A stretch of DNA of 64,000 nucleotides from Prolixibacter sp. SD074 (GTDB taxonomy: Bacteria > Bacteroidota > Bacteroidia > Bacteroidales > Prolixibacteraceae). The stretch covers positions 1,231,001-1,295,000 of the forward strand of contig NZ_BLAW01000001.1 of assembly GCF_009617895.1 (NCBI RefSeq). Reading direction: 5' to 3'. Numbering within the stretch: position 1 is the stretch's first letter; each line of letters begins with the position of its first letter. The position numbers and the translations under genes were made by a program. Below, piece after piece: positions 36,661-46,251 of the stretch. The notes below the pieces were generated by a model, which did not search any database, was not told where the DNA came from, and saw only the letters and a list, made by a program, of their open reading frames with translations.

Positions 36661-36834
36661 ACAACGATTCCGGACCAGCTCATCAATCCCCTGAAATACC
36701 GGCAAACACTAATGAAAGGGTTGAAAATTATCAAAAAATCCTCACCGTCATATCTTATTGTTGCCCTCGGCTTCGACACGGCCAAGCGAAGATGCCTACG
36801 CTATTTCCTACAGGAAGGATTCTTCGGGCTGTAA
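36661..36834 (+). pseudogene. Remnant of a histone-deacetylase/acetylpolyamine-hydrolase-like gene
   Basis: A start-less frame contains LKIIKKSSPSYLIVALGFDT followed by AKRRCLRYFLQEGFFGL and a stop. The first part resembles the conserved LIVALGxDT strand of bacterial HDAC-family hydrolases. LQEG resembles their later VQEGGY motif, with the sequence between apparently missing. Family assignment is tentative. The 562-bp gene-free stretch 36411-36972 shows nothing else I can identify. Confidence 0.35.
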
Positions 36835-36972
36835 CATACTGTTTCATCGTTTTCTTCTCTATGTTGTATAACTCCTTAAAATCCTCCATGTTACCGGTTA
36901 ATGATGATTATTTTCCTTAAATTTATACGTAATAGCTTGCTTTCTCATCCAACCAAAACCGGGAATTGCCTT

Positions 36973-37920
36973 ATGATACTAACCGTCACATTAAATCCGG
37001 CCATTGACAAAATTCTAATCCTGAACGGGTTTGAAATTCATAAGTTGCACCGGCTCGACAGCCGGGAAATGAGTATGACGGTTCCCGGGGGGAAAGGCGT
37101 CAACATTGCTTTGAACCTGAAAATATTGGGCGATGATACGATAGCAACAGGCTTTGCCGGTGGTCATGAAGGACATTTACTTTGTGACTCTTTGCGGCAA
37201 CACGGCATTACAACCAGTTTTATCTTTACTGAAGGTTCCACCCGTACCAATACTTCCATTCTGGATACGCAACATGAAACGCTGACCGAAATAAACGACT
37301 TTGGACAGGAGATTCCGGAAGACGACCTGGTATTCTTGCTGGAAAGCTATGAACGACTTCTCAATCGGGTCGATATGGTTGTCCTGGCTGGTTCGCTTCC
37401 CAAAGGTGTAATCGAAGATGTGTACCGTCAAATGATTGTCATGGCCCAGGGGCACGGCGTCAAAGTGGTTTTGCATGCCGCGCCCAAATACATTGACCCG
37501 TTAATTGATTACGGACCATTTCTCATCAACCCGGATATGCGCAGTTTCCATCATTTCATGGGCCGTCCGCTCGATGGTATCGGTGCATTCCTGCAAGCAG
37601 GAAGAGAAATCATTTCCTACCAGAAGGATACAGAGTTTGTTATTTTCACACACCGGATTGAAAATGTCGTGGCGGTTACCCGGAAACAGTCTTACATTTT
37701 ACGTCCCAAAGATTTAAAAATTGTCAATATGCTGGGCTATGCCGATGCTTACCTCGCGGGATTTATTCATGCCTACCGGCAAAATCTCACGACGGCTGAT
37801 GTTCTCCGGTACGCATCAGCTGCCGGGCTGACCAACATCGAAGCGCTGTACAAAGAGATACGCAATACCGGGCAAATTACGGCCAACCTTGAACGCATTG
37901 ATGTGGAGGAAGTATCATGA
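36973..37920 (+). CDS. PfkB-family sugar (phosphate) kinase, 1-phosphofructokinase-like
   Basis: A 315-aa kinase started at the ATG 36973, because MILTVTLNPAIDKILILNGF is the typical 1-phosphofructokinase/tagatose-6-phosphate kinase N-terminus. An ATG at 36901 would add 24 unusual residues. Signature 1 is GGKGVNIALNLKILG (about 39-53). Near the C-terminus the catalytic loop, normally GAGD, reads LGYADAYLAGF: the Asp base is kept but the anion-hole glycines are altered. It overlaps the CBS gene by four bases. It may phosphorylate a hexose phosphate, or may have lost activity and become regulatory. Confidence 0.75.
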   Translation: MILTVTLNPAIDKILILNGFEIHKLHRLDSREMSMTVPGGKGVNIALNLKILGDDTIATGFAGGHEGHLLCDSLRQHGITTSFIFTEGSTRTNTSILDTQHETLTEINDFGQEIPEDDLVFLLESYERLLNRVDMVVLAGSLPKGVIEDVYRQMIVMAQGHGVKVVLHAAPKYIDPLIDYGPFLINPDMRSFHHFMGRPLDGIGAFLQAGREIISYQKDTEFVIFTHRIENVVAVTRKQSYILRPKDLKIVNMLGYADAYLAGFIHAYRQNLTTADVLRYASAAGLTNIEALYKEIRNTGQITANLERIDVEEVS

Positions 37921-38369
37921 ACAGGGTGAAAGATTTCATATACAGGGATATTCTGTCAGTCAACGAGCATTCGGATTTGCGGCGGGTCATCATCACCATG
38001 AAGCGGCACAGGATATGCGCTATTCCAGTTGTCAATCAGTTGGGAGAATATGTAGGCTGCATCAGTGAACAAGATATCCTCAATGCATCGGTCCCGCACT
38101 ACATGAAATCGATGTACAATACTTTTTTCATGGCCGATTTGGACCACATCGTCGGACATTTACATGATTTGTTGGACGAAGAAGCAATTAAGTTCACTGA
38201 TTCAAGCTATCCAACAGTGACACCAAACGATTCCATGTCGTATGCTGCCGATCTGCTATTCCGATCAAAAAAAGCAGCCTTACCGGTCCTGGAAGGAAAA
38301 TTGCTGATAGGACTGATAACGCGAATCGAAATACTAACCGTATCCCTCAATGGAAACAAACTAAGCTAA
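37917..38369 (+). CDS. CBS-domain pair protein
   Basis: A 150-aa protein made of two CBS modules (about 1-65 and 80-150) with LRRVIITMKRHRICAIPVVN and YAADLLFRSKKAALPVLEGK. CBS pairs bind adenosine nucleotides and regulate partner proteins. The start overlaps the kinase stop (ATGA) and the transporter gene follows after 11 bp. It probably tunes the NhaD-like transporter or kinase according to energy charge. Confidence 0.88.
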   Translation: MNRVKDFIYRDILSVNEHSDLRRVIITMKRHRICAIPVVNQLGEYVGCISEQDILNASVPHYMKSMYNTFFMADLDHIVGHLHDLLDEEAIKFTDSSYPTVTPNDSMSYAADLLFRSKKAALPVLEGKLLIGLITRIEILTVSLNGNKLS

Positions 38370-38380
38370 GGAGGCAACTT

Positions 38381-39679
38381 ATGACGGAATTCCTAAGCTG
38401 GCATCTTGACACCATCCATATCATCACCACCCTGGTTATCTTCATTCTAACGTTTGTATTCATTACAACCGAAACACTTCCTAATGCCATTGCAGCCATG
38501 GTTGGGGCCTTTCTACTGGTGGCCTTTCATATCATCAACCAGGAAGAAGCTATTGATGCAATAGATTTTGAAACTATCGGTTTGCTTAGTGGTATGATGA
38601 TGACAGTAGCCGTTATGCGAAAATCCGGGTTGTTCGAGTACATCGCTATTAAGAGCATTAAACTTACTGGCGGAAGCCCGTGGCGGATTCTGGTGGTCCT
38701 GTCTATCGTTACCGCGATTTTGTCGGCATTCCTCGACAATGTCACGACCGTTTTAATCATCGTCCCGTTGACTTTCGCGGTAGCCGACACCCTGAAAATT
38801 AATCCAATGCCGTTGCTGATCTCCGAAATACTCTTTTCGAATATCGGTGGGGCTGCAACACTGATTGGCGATCCGCCTAACATCATGATAGGTGGCGCTA
38901 CCAACCTCGATTTTATGGACTTCATTCAAAATAATACACCGGTTATTCTTGTTGTTTCTGTTGTTACTTTTTTCCTGCTCCGCTTGATCTACCACAAAAA
39001 GCTGGCCGGTTTGGTAGCCGACAAAGAGAAGATTCAGGCTTTCGACGAAAAAAGGGCCATCCAGAACAAACGTTTTTTCTACACTACACTGACCGTCTTT
39101 CTCGTCATCATCACACTATTCATCACCCATCAAGTGCACAAGATCGACCTCGCGACATTAGCCATTGGTGGTGGTTTTACCATGATGATGGTGACCAAAC
39201 AGGACCCCGGGGAAATACTGAAAGAAGTAGAATGGGCCACGCTTTTCTTCTTTATTGGCCTGTTCATTATTATTGGTGGCCTCGAAAAAACCGGCGTCAT
39301 CAGCTTCCTGGCAGACAAAATGGTAGAAGTAACTCACGGAGAAGTAGAACCGGCGGCTCAACTTGTGCTATGGATGTCGGCATTGTCGACCACCTTCATC
39401 AACAGTATTCCTTACACAGCTACAATGATATCGGTGATCCAGGAGATGGCTATCAATCCGGGCCAGAGTATTGAACCCGTCTGGTGGGCATTGTCTTTAG
39501 GGGCATGTCTGGGTGGAAACGGGACCTTGATTGGTGCTGCTGCTAACATTATTGTAGCCGGATTTACCCAAAAAACGCCCTATCCAATAAAATTCAAAGA
39601 GTATTTCAAGATCGGCTTCCCGTTGATGCTGGTCTCCATTGTTATCACTTCATTGTACCTGTACATACGTTATTTCTAA
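38381..39679 (+). CDS. ArsB/NhaD-family (CitMHS/IT superfamily) ion transporter
   Basis: A 432-aa membrane protein with about 11 helices, of the NhaD/ArsB/P-protein group of sodium-proton or anion transporters. Visible motifs: FETIGLLSGMMMTVAVMRKS (about 64-83), SAFLDNVTTVLIIVPLTFA (about 115-133), GGAATLIGDPPNIMIG (about 152-167) and the second half GNGTLIGAAANIIVAGFTQ (about 386-404). An AAGGAGG-like site (38369-38375) precedes the start, an unusually good Shine-Dalgarno site for this phylum. An AT-rich 10-bp hairpin follows at 39686-39712. Confidence 0.88.
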   Translation: MTEFLSWHLDTIHIITTLVIFILTFVFITTETLPNAIAAMVGAFLLVAFHIINQEEAIDAIDFETIGLLSGMMMTVAVMRKSGLFEYIAIKSIKLTGGSPWRILVVLSIVTAILSAFLDNVTTVLIIVPLTFAVADTLKINPMPLLISEILFSNIGGAATLIGDPPNIMIGGATNLDFMDFIQNNTPVILVVSVVTFFLLRLIYHKKLAGLVADKEKIQAFDEKRAIQNKRFFYTTLTVFLVIITLFITHQVHKIDLATLAIGGGFTMMMVTKQDPGEILKEVEWATLFFFIGLFIIIGGLEKTGVISFLADKMVEVTHGEVEPAAQLVLWMSALSTTFINSIPYTATMISVIQEMAINPGQSIEPVWWALSLGACLGGNGTLIGAAANIIVAGFTQKTPYPIKFKEYFKIGFPLMLVSIVITSLYLYIRYF

Positions 39680-39948
39680 GGGCTGTTACTTTCCATATTT
39701 ATTGGAAAGTAATCAACTATTTTCGTTCGTTGCAGCCGGGAAATTGGACCTAATTTGCACCGTTTATTATGAGGAACCCTTACAGAACTCTTTCTAAGTT
39801 GTTCGGTTCACGAATAAACATCCTTCATTTTTTTGTGTCGAATAACATTCTGCTACGTCGTTATCTTTTGTTTTTTCGAAGAGTGCAATAATCTTATAGT
39901 TCCCGGTTCAAATTAAACCGTACCTTTGCCGCAGCATAAACGATTACT

Positions 39949-40785
39949 ATGAACAAACTCGGAACATTTCAGGCGCTGGAGGTAATGCGCCTGGTTGATT
40001 TTGGCGCTTACCTCGATGGAGAGGAACTGGGCGATATTTTACTTCCCAAACGGTACATGCCCGAAGGTTGCAAGCCGGGCGACTTCCTGGAAGTATTTAT
40101 TTACCTCGACTCGGAAGATCGCATCATTGCCACCACCGAAGAACCGCTGGCTACTGCCGGTGATTTTGCACAACTAAAAGTAGTTTCAGTAAACCAGGTA
40201 GGCGCTTTCCTTGATTGGGGATTGCCGAAAGATTTGTTGGTTCCCTTCAGCGAACAAAAAAGCAAAATGGAGGAAGGCCATTGGTACACCGTTTATGTGT
40301 ATGTCGACGATGAAAGCCGCCGGATGGTGGCTACCACGAAGCTGGATAAATACCTCGACAATGTTCCCCCGGAGTATCATGCCGGGCAGGAAGTGCAGCT
40401 TATGATTCACAGCAAGACGGACATCGGTTACAAAACCATTGTAAACAACATGCACTGGGGAATGCTGTACCAAAACGAAGTGTTTCGCCCGTTGAAAAGC
40501 GGAGAGCAACTTCCGGGCTATATCAAACAGGTGCGTGAAGACGAAAAGCTTGATGTAAGCCTTCAGAAACCCGGCATTGAAAGTGCCATGGACCTCTCCG
40601 ACAGAATTCTGTCTATGCTAAAAGAGCAAGGTGGTTTTTTGGCTGTTACCGATAAAAGCTCGCCGGAAACAATCTATTCCTTCTTCGGCGAAAGCAAGAA
40701 AAACTATAAAAGGGCGGTTGGGATGCTGTATAAAAAGCGAATCATCACCATGGAGCCCGATGGTATCCGCCTGAATGAGGAGTAA
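39949..40785 (+). CDS. CvfB/YitL-type S1-like RNA-binding protein
   Basis: A 278-aa protein. Tandem S1-like beta-barrels cover about 1-65, 66-135 and 140-210 (for example VVSVNQVGAFLDWGLPKDLL and IHSKTDIGYKTIVNNMHWGM). A C-terminal winged helix covers about 215-278 (YSFFGESKKNYKRAVGMLYK). CvfB-family proteins bind RNA and affect virulence-gene expression in staphylococci. The role in Bacteroidota is unknown. It is a single gene with 269 bp upstream and 264 bp downstream, no other feature recognised in these gaps. Confidence 0.85.
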   Translation: MNKLGTFQALEVMRLVDFGAYLDGEELGDILLPKRYMPEGCKPGDFLEVFIYLDSEDRIIATTEEPLATAGDFAQLKVVSVNQVGAFLDWGLPKDLLVPFSEQKSKMEEGHWYTVYVYVDDESRRMVATTKLDKYLDNVPPEYHAGQEVQLMIHSKTDIGYKTIVNNMHWGMLYQNEVFRPLKSGEQLPGYIKQVREDEKLDVSLQKPGIESAMDLSDRILSMLKEQGGFLAVTDKSSPETIYSFFGESKKNYKRAVGMLYKKRIITMEPDGIRLNEE

Positions 40786-41049
40786 ATAAAATATCGCCGC
40801 CGTTCTGAACAGCATTCCGGTTATTGGGGTAACTTTATCCCGACAATACTGAATCCGCTACGCGAAAATCGCCCGGATCGTAAGCAGTGCTCCCGGCTGT
40901 ATAAAATAGTTCTGAAGGGTTTAAAACAGAAACTCCTTAAAAACTATTCCCTTAAGACATACCCCGTTTTTCTATATTTCATTTTAACCCTTTCTGTTTG
41001 GCTGTTCGGACGATTATCGGCTAATATTCATTACATAAAATAAACAGCC

Positions 41050-41748
41050 ATGGCGAATTCAACCAGCAAGTTTGCGATAATTGGAATGGGGCAATTCGGG
41101 CATGCGCTTGTCAGGAACCTTACTCAGCGCGGCGCCGAAGTTTTGGCTATCGATATCAATGAGCAACTGATCGATGATATAGCAGGGGAAGTTGCCTACG
41201 CCGTAGCCCTGGATGCCACCGATCCGAAGGCGCTTACTTCTCAAAATATTAGCGATTACGATGCCGTTGTGATAGCTATCGGTGCCAATTTCGAGCAACT
41301 GACACTGTGTGCTGTCACCCTGTTGGAGTTAGATATCAAGCGGATCATTGCCCGGGCAACCGGTCCGGTTCAACAAACGATTCTCGAAAAAATCGGTATC
41401 CGCGAGGTGCTCATTCCCGAAAGTGAAGTAGCGACCATTGTCACCGAAAAGCTGTTGAATCCGAGTATTGTTTCCTACCTCGAATTACCCGACGATTACC
41501 GCATCGTCCAGATGAAACCGCCCGAAGTAGCCATTGGGCGTTCTATTGGGGAGCTGGACCTGCGTGACCGCTATAATCTCAGCCTGATAACCATTACCAA
41601 AGAGCTGGAAGTAATTAAAAACGGCCGGGTCATACTGGAAGAACACATCAATATCCCCAATTCGTCTACCGAAATCGGGGAAGATGATTTTATGCTCATC
41701 TTCGGGCAGCAAGAGGATATTGAACGCTTTCTGGAAATTAACGAATAA
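41050..41748 (+). CDS. ktrA: KtrA/TrkA-type potassium-uptake regulatory subunit
   Basis: A 232-aa cytoplasmic protein with an N-terminal RCK/Rossmann domain (GMGQFGHALVRNLTQRGAEV at about 12-31, then an acidic DIN after strand 2) and a C-terminal RCK_C domain (about 140-230; RSIGELDLRDRYNLSLITIT). It gates the KtrB/TrkH potassium channel with ATP/ADP or c-di-AMP. Its partner gene 40 bp downstream is broken, so this subunit may be orphaned unless another TrkH exists elsewhere. Confidence 0.92.
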   Translation: MANSTSKFAIIGMGQFGHALVRNLTQRGAEVLAIDINEQLIDDIAGEVAYAVALDATDPKALTSQNISDYDAVVIAIGANFEQLTLCAVTLLELDIKRIIARATGPVQQTILEKIGIREVLIPESEVATIVTEKLLNPSIVSYLELPDDYRIVQMKPPEVAIGRSIGELDLRDRYNLSLITITKELEVIKNGRVILEEHINIPNSSTEIGEDDFMLIFGQQEDIERFLEINE

Positions 41749-41788
41749 AAAGCTGTCCGGCGGAAGTCATCACCTGAAGTAAAAGTGC

Positions 41789-42837
41789 ATGAAGCCCATT
41801 TTTTCAAAACAACAACTTGAAAATATCAATACTTTCCGGTACAACATCCGGAGGGTAATCAATAGCATTATGCCGGTAGCCCGGATACTGGTTTCGCTGG
41901 CAGCTATGGGAAGTATCATTTACTACTATGGTTTTCCACAAACCAGCGATAAAATCTTTTCATCGGTTTTCCATGCTGTTTCCTCCTTCAACAATGCCGG
42001 CTTTTCTCTCTTCACCGATAATCTGAATGAGCAGGGCGTTCGGAATGCATACGGCCTGCAACTGATGGTTGCCGCACTGGTGATTACCGGAGGTCTTGGT
42101 TTCATTGCCTTGCAGGATATTCAGAAAAAAATGACTTTCCGGAAAAAGAAAAACATGCCACACCATCCACTGCAGGTCAACACACGATTAGTTCTCTGGG
42201 TAAGTGGCATCTTACTTTTTATCGGGACAGTTGTTTTCTATGTACTTGAAAAAGACACTGTGCTGAAAGGAAAATCACTTGGACATGCCCTCATCACCTC
42301 CTTTTTCAATCGGTAACCGCACGCACGTCCGGCTTTAACACTGTCGATTTCGGATATGTTGGCTTGCCCATGCTCACCATATTCATGTTCCTGATGTATG
42401 TCGGGGCTTCACCCGGTTCCAACGGTGGCGGAGTCAAAACCACAACGTTCGCCGTCATTATAAAATCAGCCATCGACACGCTCAGAGGTAAGAAAAATGT
42501 GGAATTTTTCCGCCGGACCATATCATTCAATAATATTAACAAAGCCTACTCGCTGGTGCTGTTTTCAATATCACTGATTTTTTTATCGGCCTTTTTGCTC
42601 AGCATTTTTGAACCCAAAACCGATTTTGTCAGATTGCTTTTTGAAGAGATATCAGCCTTTGCCACTGTGGGACTTTCCACCGGCATTACGGCCGGCTTAT
42701 CCGTTACCGGGAAAATCATCATCATCGTTTCGATGTTGGTAAGGCGCGTTGGCCCGTTGACGTTGGCGCTTGCACTCAGTAAAAAGGCCATGTATACCCG
42801 CTACCGGTATGGCCGTACCAATGTGATGATTGGGTGA
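41789..42837 (+). pseudogene. TrkH/KtrB potassium channel, shortened and frameshifted
   Basis: The first frame (41789-42316) ends GHALITSFFNR and a stop. Family text resumes in another frame as QSVTARTSGFNTVDFGY and runs to 42837. Restoring one T in the T5 run at 42302-42306 rejoins them as SFFQSVTART. The N-terminal part also looks too short: after a membrane segment (PVARILVSLAAMGSIIYYYG) it goes directly to FHAVSSFNNAGFSLF, the second pore loop, so the first pore domain seems deleted. Two independent lesions argue for a dead gene rather than a sequencing slip. Confidence 0.78.
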
Positions 42838-43283
42838 TACAAAATCAATTCTTCGATTTAATAAAAACTGTCATAAGTCATAAATGTGGCATTTAGCCAG
42901 CATTTGATTATCTTTGTAAAATAAATGTCCAGCCGGATATCCTGTGGTAGATTTATTTACCGGGAACGACCGGAATGATGACAGAAATATCGTTTTTATT
43001 CGAGACCGCAATACTACATATCATAAGAAGGCTACGAACGCTTTTCCTAACTCTGTTCAAATACCTCACACAAAACAGGGTGCGTTCGAAAGTAATCCTT
43101 TTATGCGTTTTGAATACCGACAAACTCAATCCCCGCTTTCAATCATTCTGTTCATACTTCCTGCGTTATTCGCCGTCTGCAGTCTGTCCTCCCGGGCAAT
43201 TGGCCCCATAATTTGTCTGTTGCCATTTCTTTGACGGCAATCAATTATGGTTCAATAAACTATGTTTAACAAAAACAAATTGT
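42838..43283. other. 446-bp stretch without recognised gene
   Basis: A frame at 42944-43234 ends with a hydrophobic segment (SIILFILPALFAVCSLSS), but it opens with GTG, has no recognised homology and poor coding character. TATCTTTG at 42911-42918 matches a -7 box and could serve the GNAT gene or a small transcript. Confidence 0.3.
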
Positions 43284-43733
43284 ATGATTGAAACTGAAAT
43301 TTTTAAATCAGATCACAAACCGAATCCGGAACAGAAAGAAGCAATTGCTGACTTCCTCTTTACACATCTCGAAAACTACGGAGACCCGAAGCCTGATATT
43401 CTCAAGGCATTGGACTACTCACTGAAAGAGGGACAATCATTCGGCGGTTTTACGCTCGTCTCCAAAGATAAGGATCAAATCACCGGGGCAGTCGTGATTA
43501 ACCGAACCGGCATGAAAGATTATATCCCCGAAAATATTCTCGTTTACATTGCCACACATCACGATATGAGAGGACAGGGAATTGGTAAAGCCCTCATGCA
43601 AAAAGCTATTGATGAAGCCGAAGGGGATATCGCATTACACGTTGAACCAGACAACCCCGCCAAATTCCTTTACGAGAAATTTGGTTTTACTAACAAATAC
43701 CTTGAAATGCGCTATAAACAAAACCGCAAATAA
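43284..43733 (+). CDS. GNAT-family N-acetyltransferase
   Basis: A 149-aa acetyltransferase with the acetyl-CoA loop HHDMRGQGIGKALMQKAIDE (about 92-111) and the C-terminal NPAKFLYEKFGFTNKYLEMR. The substrate is unknown. The racemase gene begins 2 bp after its stop, so the pair is cotranscribed and may act on the same amino acid. Confidence 0.88.
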   Translation: MIETEIFKSDHKPNPEQKEAIADFLFTHLENYGDPKPDILKALDYSLKEGQSFGGFTLVSKDKDQITGAVVINRTGMKDYIPENILVYIATHHDMRGQGIGKALMQKAIDEAEGDIALHVEPDNPAKFLYEKFGFTNKYLEMRYKQNRK

Positions 43734-43735
43734 AA

Positions 43736-44806
43736 ATGGCTTTTCTGGCTCTAAACACAGATAAATTAAAAGAGAATTACCAATACCTCGATGCCCTCTT
43801 CAAGGAGCATCATATCGAATGGGCTGTGGTTTCCAAGGTTCTTTGTGGCCATAAATCATACCTGGAAGAGGTCATCAACCTGGGCATAAAACAAATTTGT
43901 GATTCCCGGGTGACAAACTTAAAAACCATAAAATCCATTGCCCCCGATATCGAAACCGTATACATCAAACCACCGGCCAAACGAGCTATTAAAAGCATTG
44001 TTGAGTTTGCCGACATCAGTATGAATACGGAATTCGAGACCATTAAACTGCTCTCCAGGGAGGCGCTGGAGCAGAACAAAACCCACAAAGTCATTATCAT
44101 GATCGAACTGGGAGAACTGCGGGAAGGTGTTCTTCGCGAAGAGTTTATCGATTTCTATGCCAAGGTGTTCGAATTGCCCAATATCGAAGTGGTGGGCATC
44201 GGGACCAATCTGACCTGCCTGTACGGGGTACTGCCCAACCACGACAAGCTTATTCAGCTTAGTTTGTATGAGCAACTCATCGAGGCTAAATTCAACAAAA
44301 TGATTCCGTATGTTTCCGGCGGTTCATCGGTTACCATACCACTCATCGACCAGGGGTTGCTGCCCGAAGCTATCAACCATTTCCGCGTAGGCGAAACCCT
44401 GTTTTTAGGAACAGAACCTTATACCAATCAGCAATACAAAGACCTGCATACCGATGTCTTCCAGCTTTACGCTCAAATCATCGAGCTGATTGAAAAGCCG
44501 GTGGTCCCCATGGGCGAATTCGGCGTTAACGTGGAAGGTAAAGCATACGAAATTGATGAAGAAAAACTGGGCGAAACGTCGTACCGGGCCATCATCGATT
44601 TAGGGTTGTTGGATGTTGAAGAAACGCATATCGAACCGGTTAACCCGAAACTAAATTTTGTGGGCGCCAGTTCCGATATGATTGTTATCGACCTCGGCAA
44701 TAACGAAGACAACTACAAAACAGGCGACCTGTTGGAATTTAAACTCGACTACATGGGCGCCCTCAGGGTACTGAATTCGAAGTATATTGATAAGGTGAAG
44801 CGGTAA
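43736..44806 (+). CDS. Alanine/ornithine racemase-like PLP enzyme
   Basis: A 356-aa fold-type III PLP enzyme. The PLP lysine is K34 in VVSKVLCGH. VVGIGTNLTCLYGVLPN and GGSSVTIPLIDQGLL line the phosphate site. It matches the YhfX/Orr-like group of amino-acid racemases rather than the biosynthetic Alr, because of the N-terminus and the TNLTC segment. The natural amino acid is not known. It ends in a terminator at 44826. Confidence 0.82.
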   Translation: MAFLALNTDKLKENYQYLDALFKEHHIEWAVVSKVLCGHKSYLEEVINLGIKQICDSRVTNLKTIKSIAPDIETVYIKPPAKRAIKSIVEFADISMNTEFETIKLLSREALEQNKTHKVIIMIELGELREGVLREEFIDFYAKVFELPNIEVVGIGTNLTCLYGVLPNHDKLIQLSLYEQLIEAKFNKMIPYVSGGSSVTIPLIDQGLLPEAINHFRVGETLFLGTEPYTNQQYKDLHTDVFQLYAQIIELIEKPVVPMGEFGVNVEGKAYEIDEEKLGETSYRAIIDLGLLDVEETHIEPVNPKLNFVGASSDMIVIDLGNNEDNYKTGDLLEFKLDYMGALRVLNSKYIDKVKR

Positions 44807-44825
44807 ATATCTGTTCAACCGCGTG

Positions 44826-44873
44826 AACGGAGGCCTTGTTTTTCAATTAACGGAATACATTGCCTCCGTTTTC
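44826..44873 (+). terminator. Terminator after the racemase gene
   Basis: AACGGAGGC (44826-44834) pairs with GCCTCCGTT (44862-44870) across a 27-nt loop, followed by a short T-run. Confidence 0.6.
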
Positions 44874-44975
44874 ATTTCTGCCAAATAATTTCTCATGACA
44901 ATTAATAATTGCCTGTCAGTGATCTAGTAATTTTTCGGCCGATTTTTCCGAAATTTCGCAAAACACCTATTCATT

Positions 44976-46223
44976 ATGGCCTTTGAGAAAGATTGGCAGT
45001 TTAAGAAGTTTTGTGCCTACGGATTCCTGAAGAACCTCCGCTTCTTCGAACCTTTTATGGTGCTCTTCCTGATGAGTGCCGGTCTCTCCTACCTGCAAAT
45101 TGGTTTGCTGTACAGCCTTCGAATGATTCTCCAGAACTTACTGGAAATACCGGCCGGCATTGTTTCCGATGCACTGGGCCGCCGCCGGACCATGATCACA
45201 TCCTTTGTTTTTTACATCTTATCCTTCCTGGCATTTTTCTTTTCCGGAAAGCTCACCGGTTTTATCATTTCAATGAGCATTTTCGCTTTAGGGGAAGCAT
45301 TTCGGACAGGTACCCATAAGGCCATGATTTTTGAATACCTGAAAATGAAAGGTTGGGAATCGGAAAAGGTGGCTTATTATGGGCATACCCGGAGTTGGTC
45401 GCAACAGGGTTCTGCCCTTTCGGCTTTAATTGCTGCCGGCCTGGTTATTCTCAGCCACAACTACCGAATGATTTTTCTTTTTTCCATTGTGCCCTACGTG
45501 CTCGATCTCGCCCTGATTGCCAGTTACCCAAAAGCCCTTGATGGGGAAAAGATGAATATCCGTTTTTCCGATATTGGAAAAAATTTCAAAGAGGTGCTCG
45601 CCGATTTCTGGTATTCCTTCAAAAATCCGTTAATGCTGAAAACCATTGCCAACAGTTCAATCTATTCAGGTTACTACAAGGCATTGAAAGATTTTTTGCA
45701 GCCGGTAATCAAAAGCCTGGCTCTGGCTCTTCCTGTTCTCACCATGCAACCCAATGAAACCAGAAGTGCAGTCCTGGTAGGCATAATCTATTACCTTATT
45801 TACCGTGCATCGAGTTTGGCAGCCCGCCATTCGGGACAATTCTCCCTCCGCTTCAGCTCGTTACAGATGGCCCTAACACTCTCTATTTTCATTGGCGCCG
45901 GTGCCGGTTTACTCTCCGGGTTGTTTTATCGCTTCCACATTCCGGCTGTGGCTATCCTGTTTTTCGTAGCTGTTTACCTGGTTGAAAACCTGCGGAAACC
46001 CATCGGGATGAGCTGTACCGCTGACTTGCTGGAGAAAGATATCCTGGCAACAGCCTTGTCGGCCGCTGCTCAGTTGGAAACCTTGTTTGGGGCTATTTTC
46101 ACGGCGTTTTTGGGTTTTTTGGCCGACAAGTTTGGTTTGGCCAATGGCCTGATGATTGTTTCGCTGTTACTTATGGCCCTGGCACCAATGTTTTTCATTC
46201 GGAATTCCCAAACGAAAGCTTAA
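44976..46223 (+). CDS. MFS transporter
   Basis: A 415-aa membrane protein with about 12 helices. The MFS loop 2-3 motif is VSDALGRRRTMI (about 64-75), and the second half carries GFLADKFGLANGLMIV (about 381-396). Substrate unknown. A Crp-family regulator gene follows 28 bp downstream in the same direction. Confidence 0.88.
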   Translation: MAFEKDWQFKKFCAYGFLKNLRFFEPFMVLFLMSAGLSYLQIGLLYSLRMILQNLLEIPAGIVSDALGRRRTMITSFVFYILSFLAFFFSGKLTGFIISMSIFALGEAFRTGTHKAMIFEYLKMKGWESEKVAYYGHTRSWSQQGSALSALIAAGLVILSHNYRMIFLFSIVPYVLDLALIASYPKALDGEKMNIRFSDIGKNFKEVLADFWYSFKNPLMLKTIANSSIYSGYYKALKDFLQPVIKSLALALPVLTMQPNETRSAVLVGIIYYLIYRASSLAARHSGQFSLRFSSLQMALTLSIFIGAGAGLLSGLFYRFHIPAVAILFFVAVYLVENLRKPIGMSCTADLLEKDILATALSAAAQLETLFGAIFTAFLGFLADKFGLANGLMIVSLLLMALAPMFFIRNSQTKA

Positions 46224-46251
46224 ATTTGTGACGTAACCCACACCTTGAATA

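Noticed and set aside
36540..36785. Minus-strand 81-codon frame upstream of the PfkB gene
   Set aside because: No homology recognised, and the plus strand at the same place shows HDAC-like remnant sequence.
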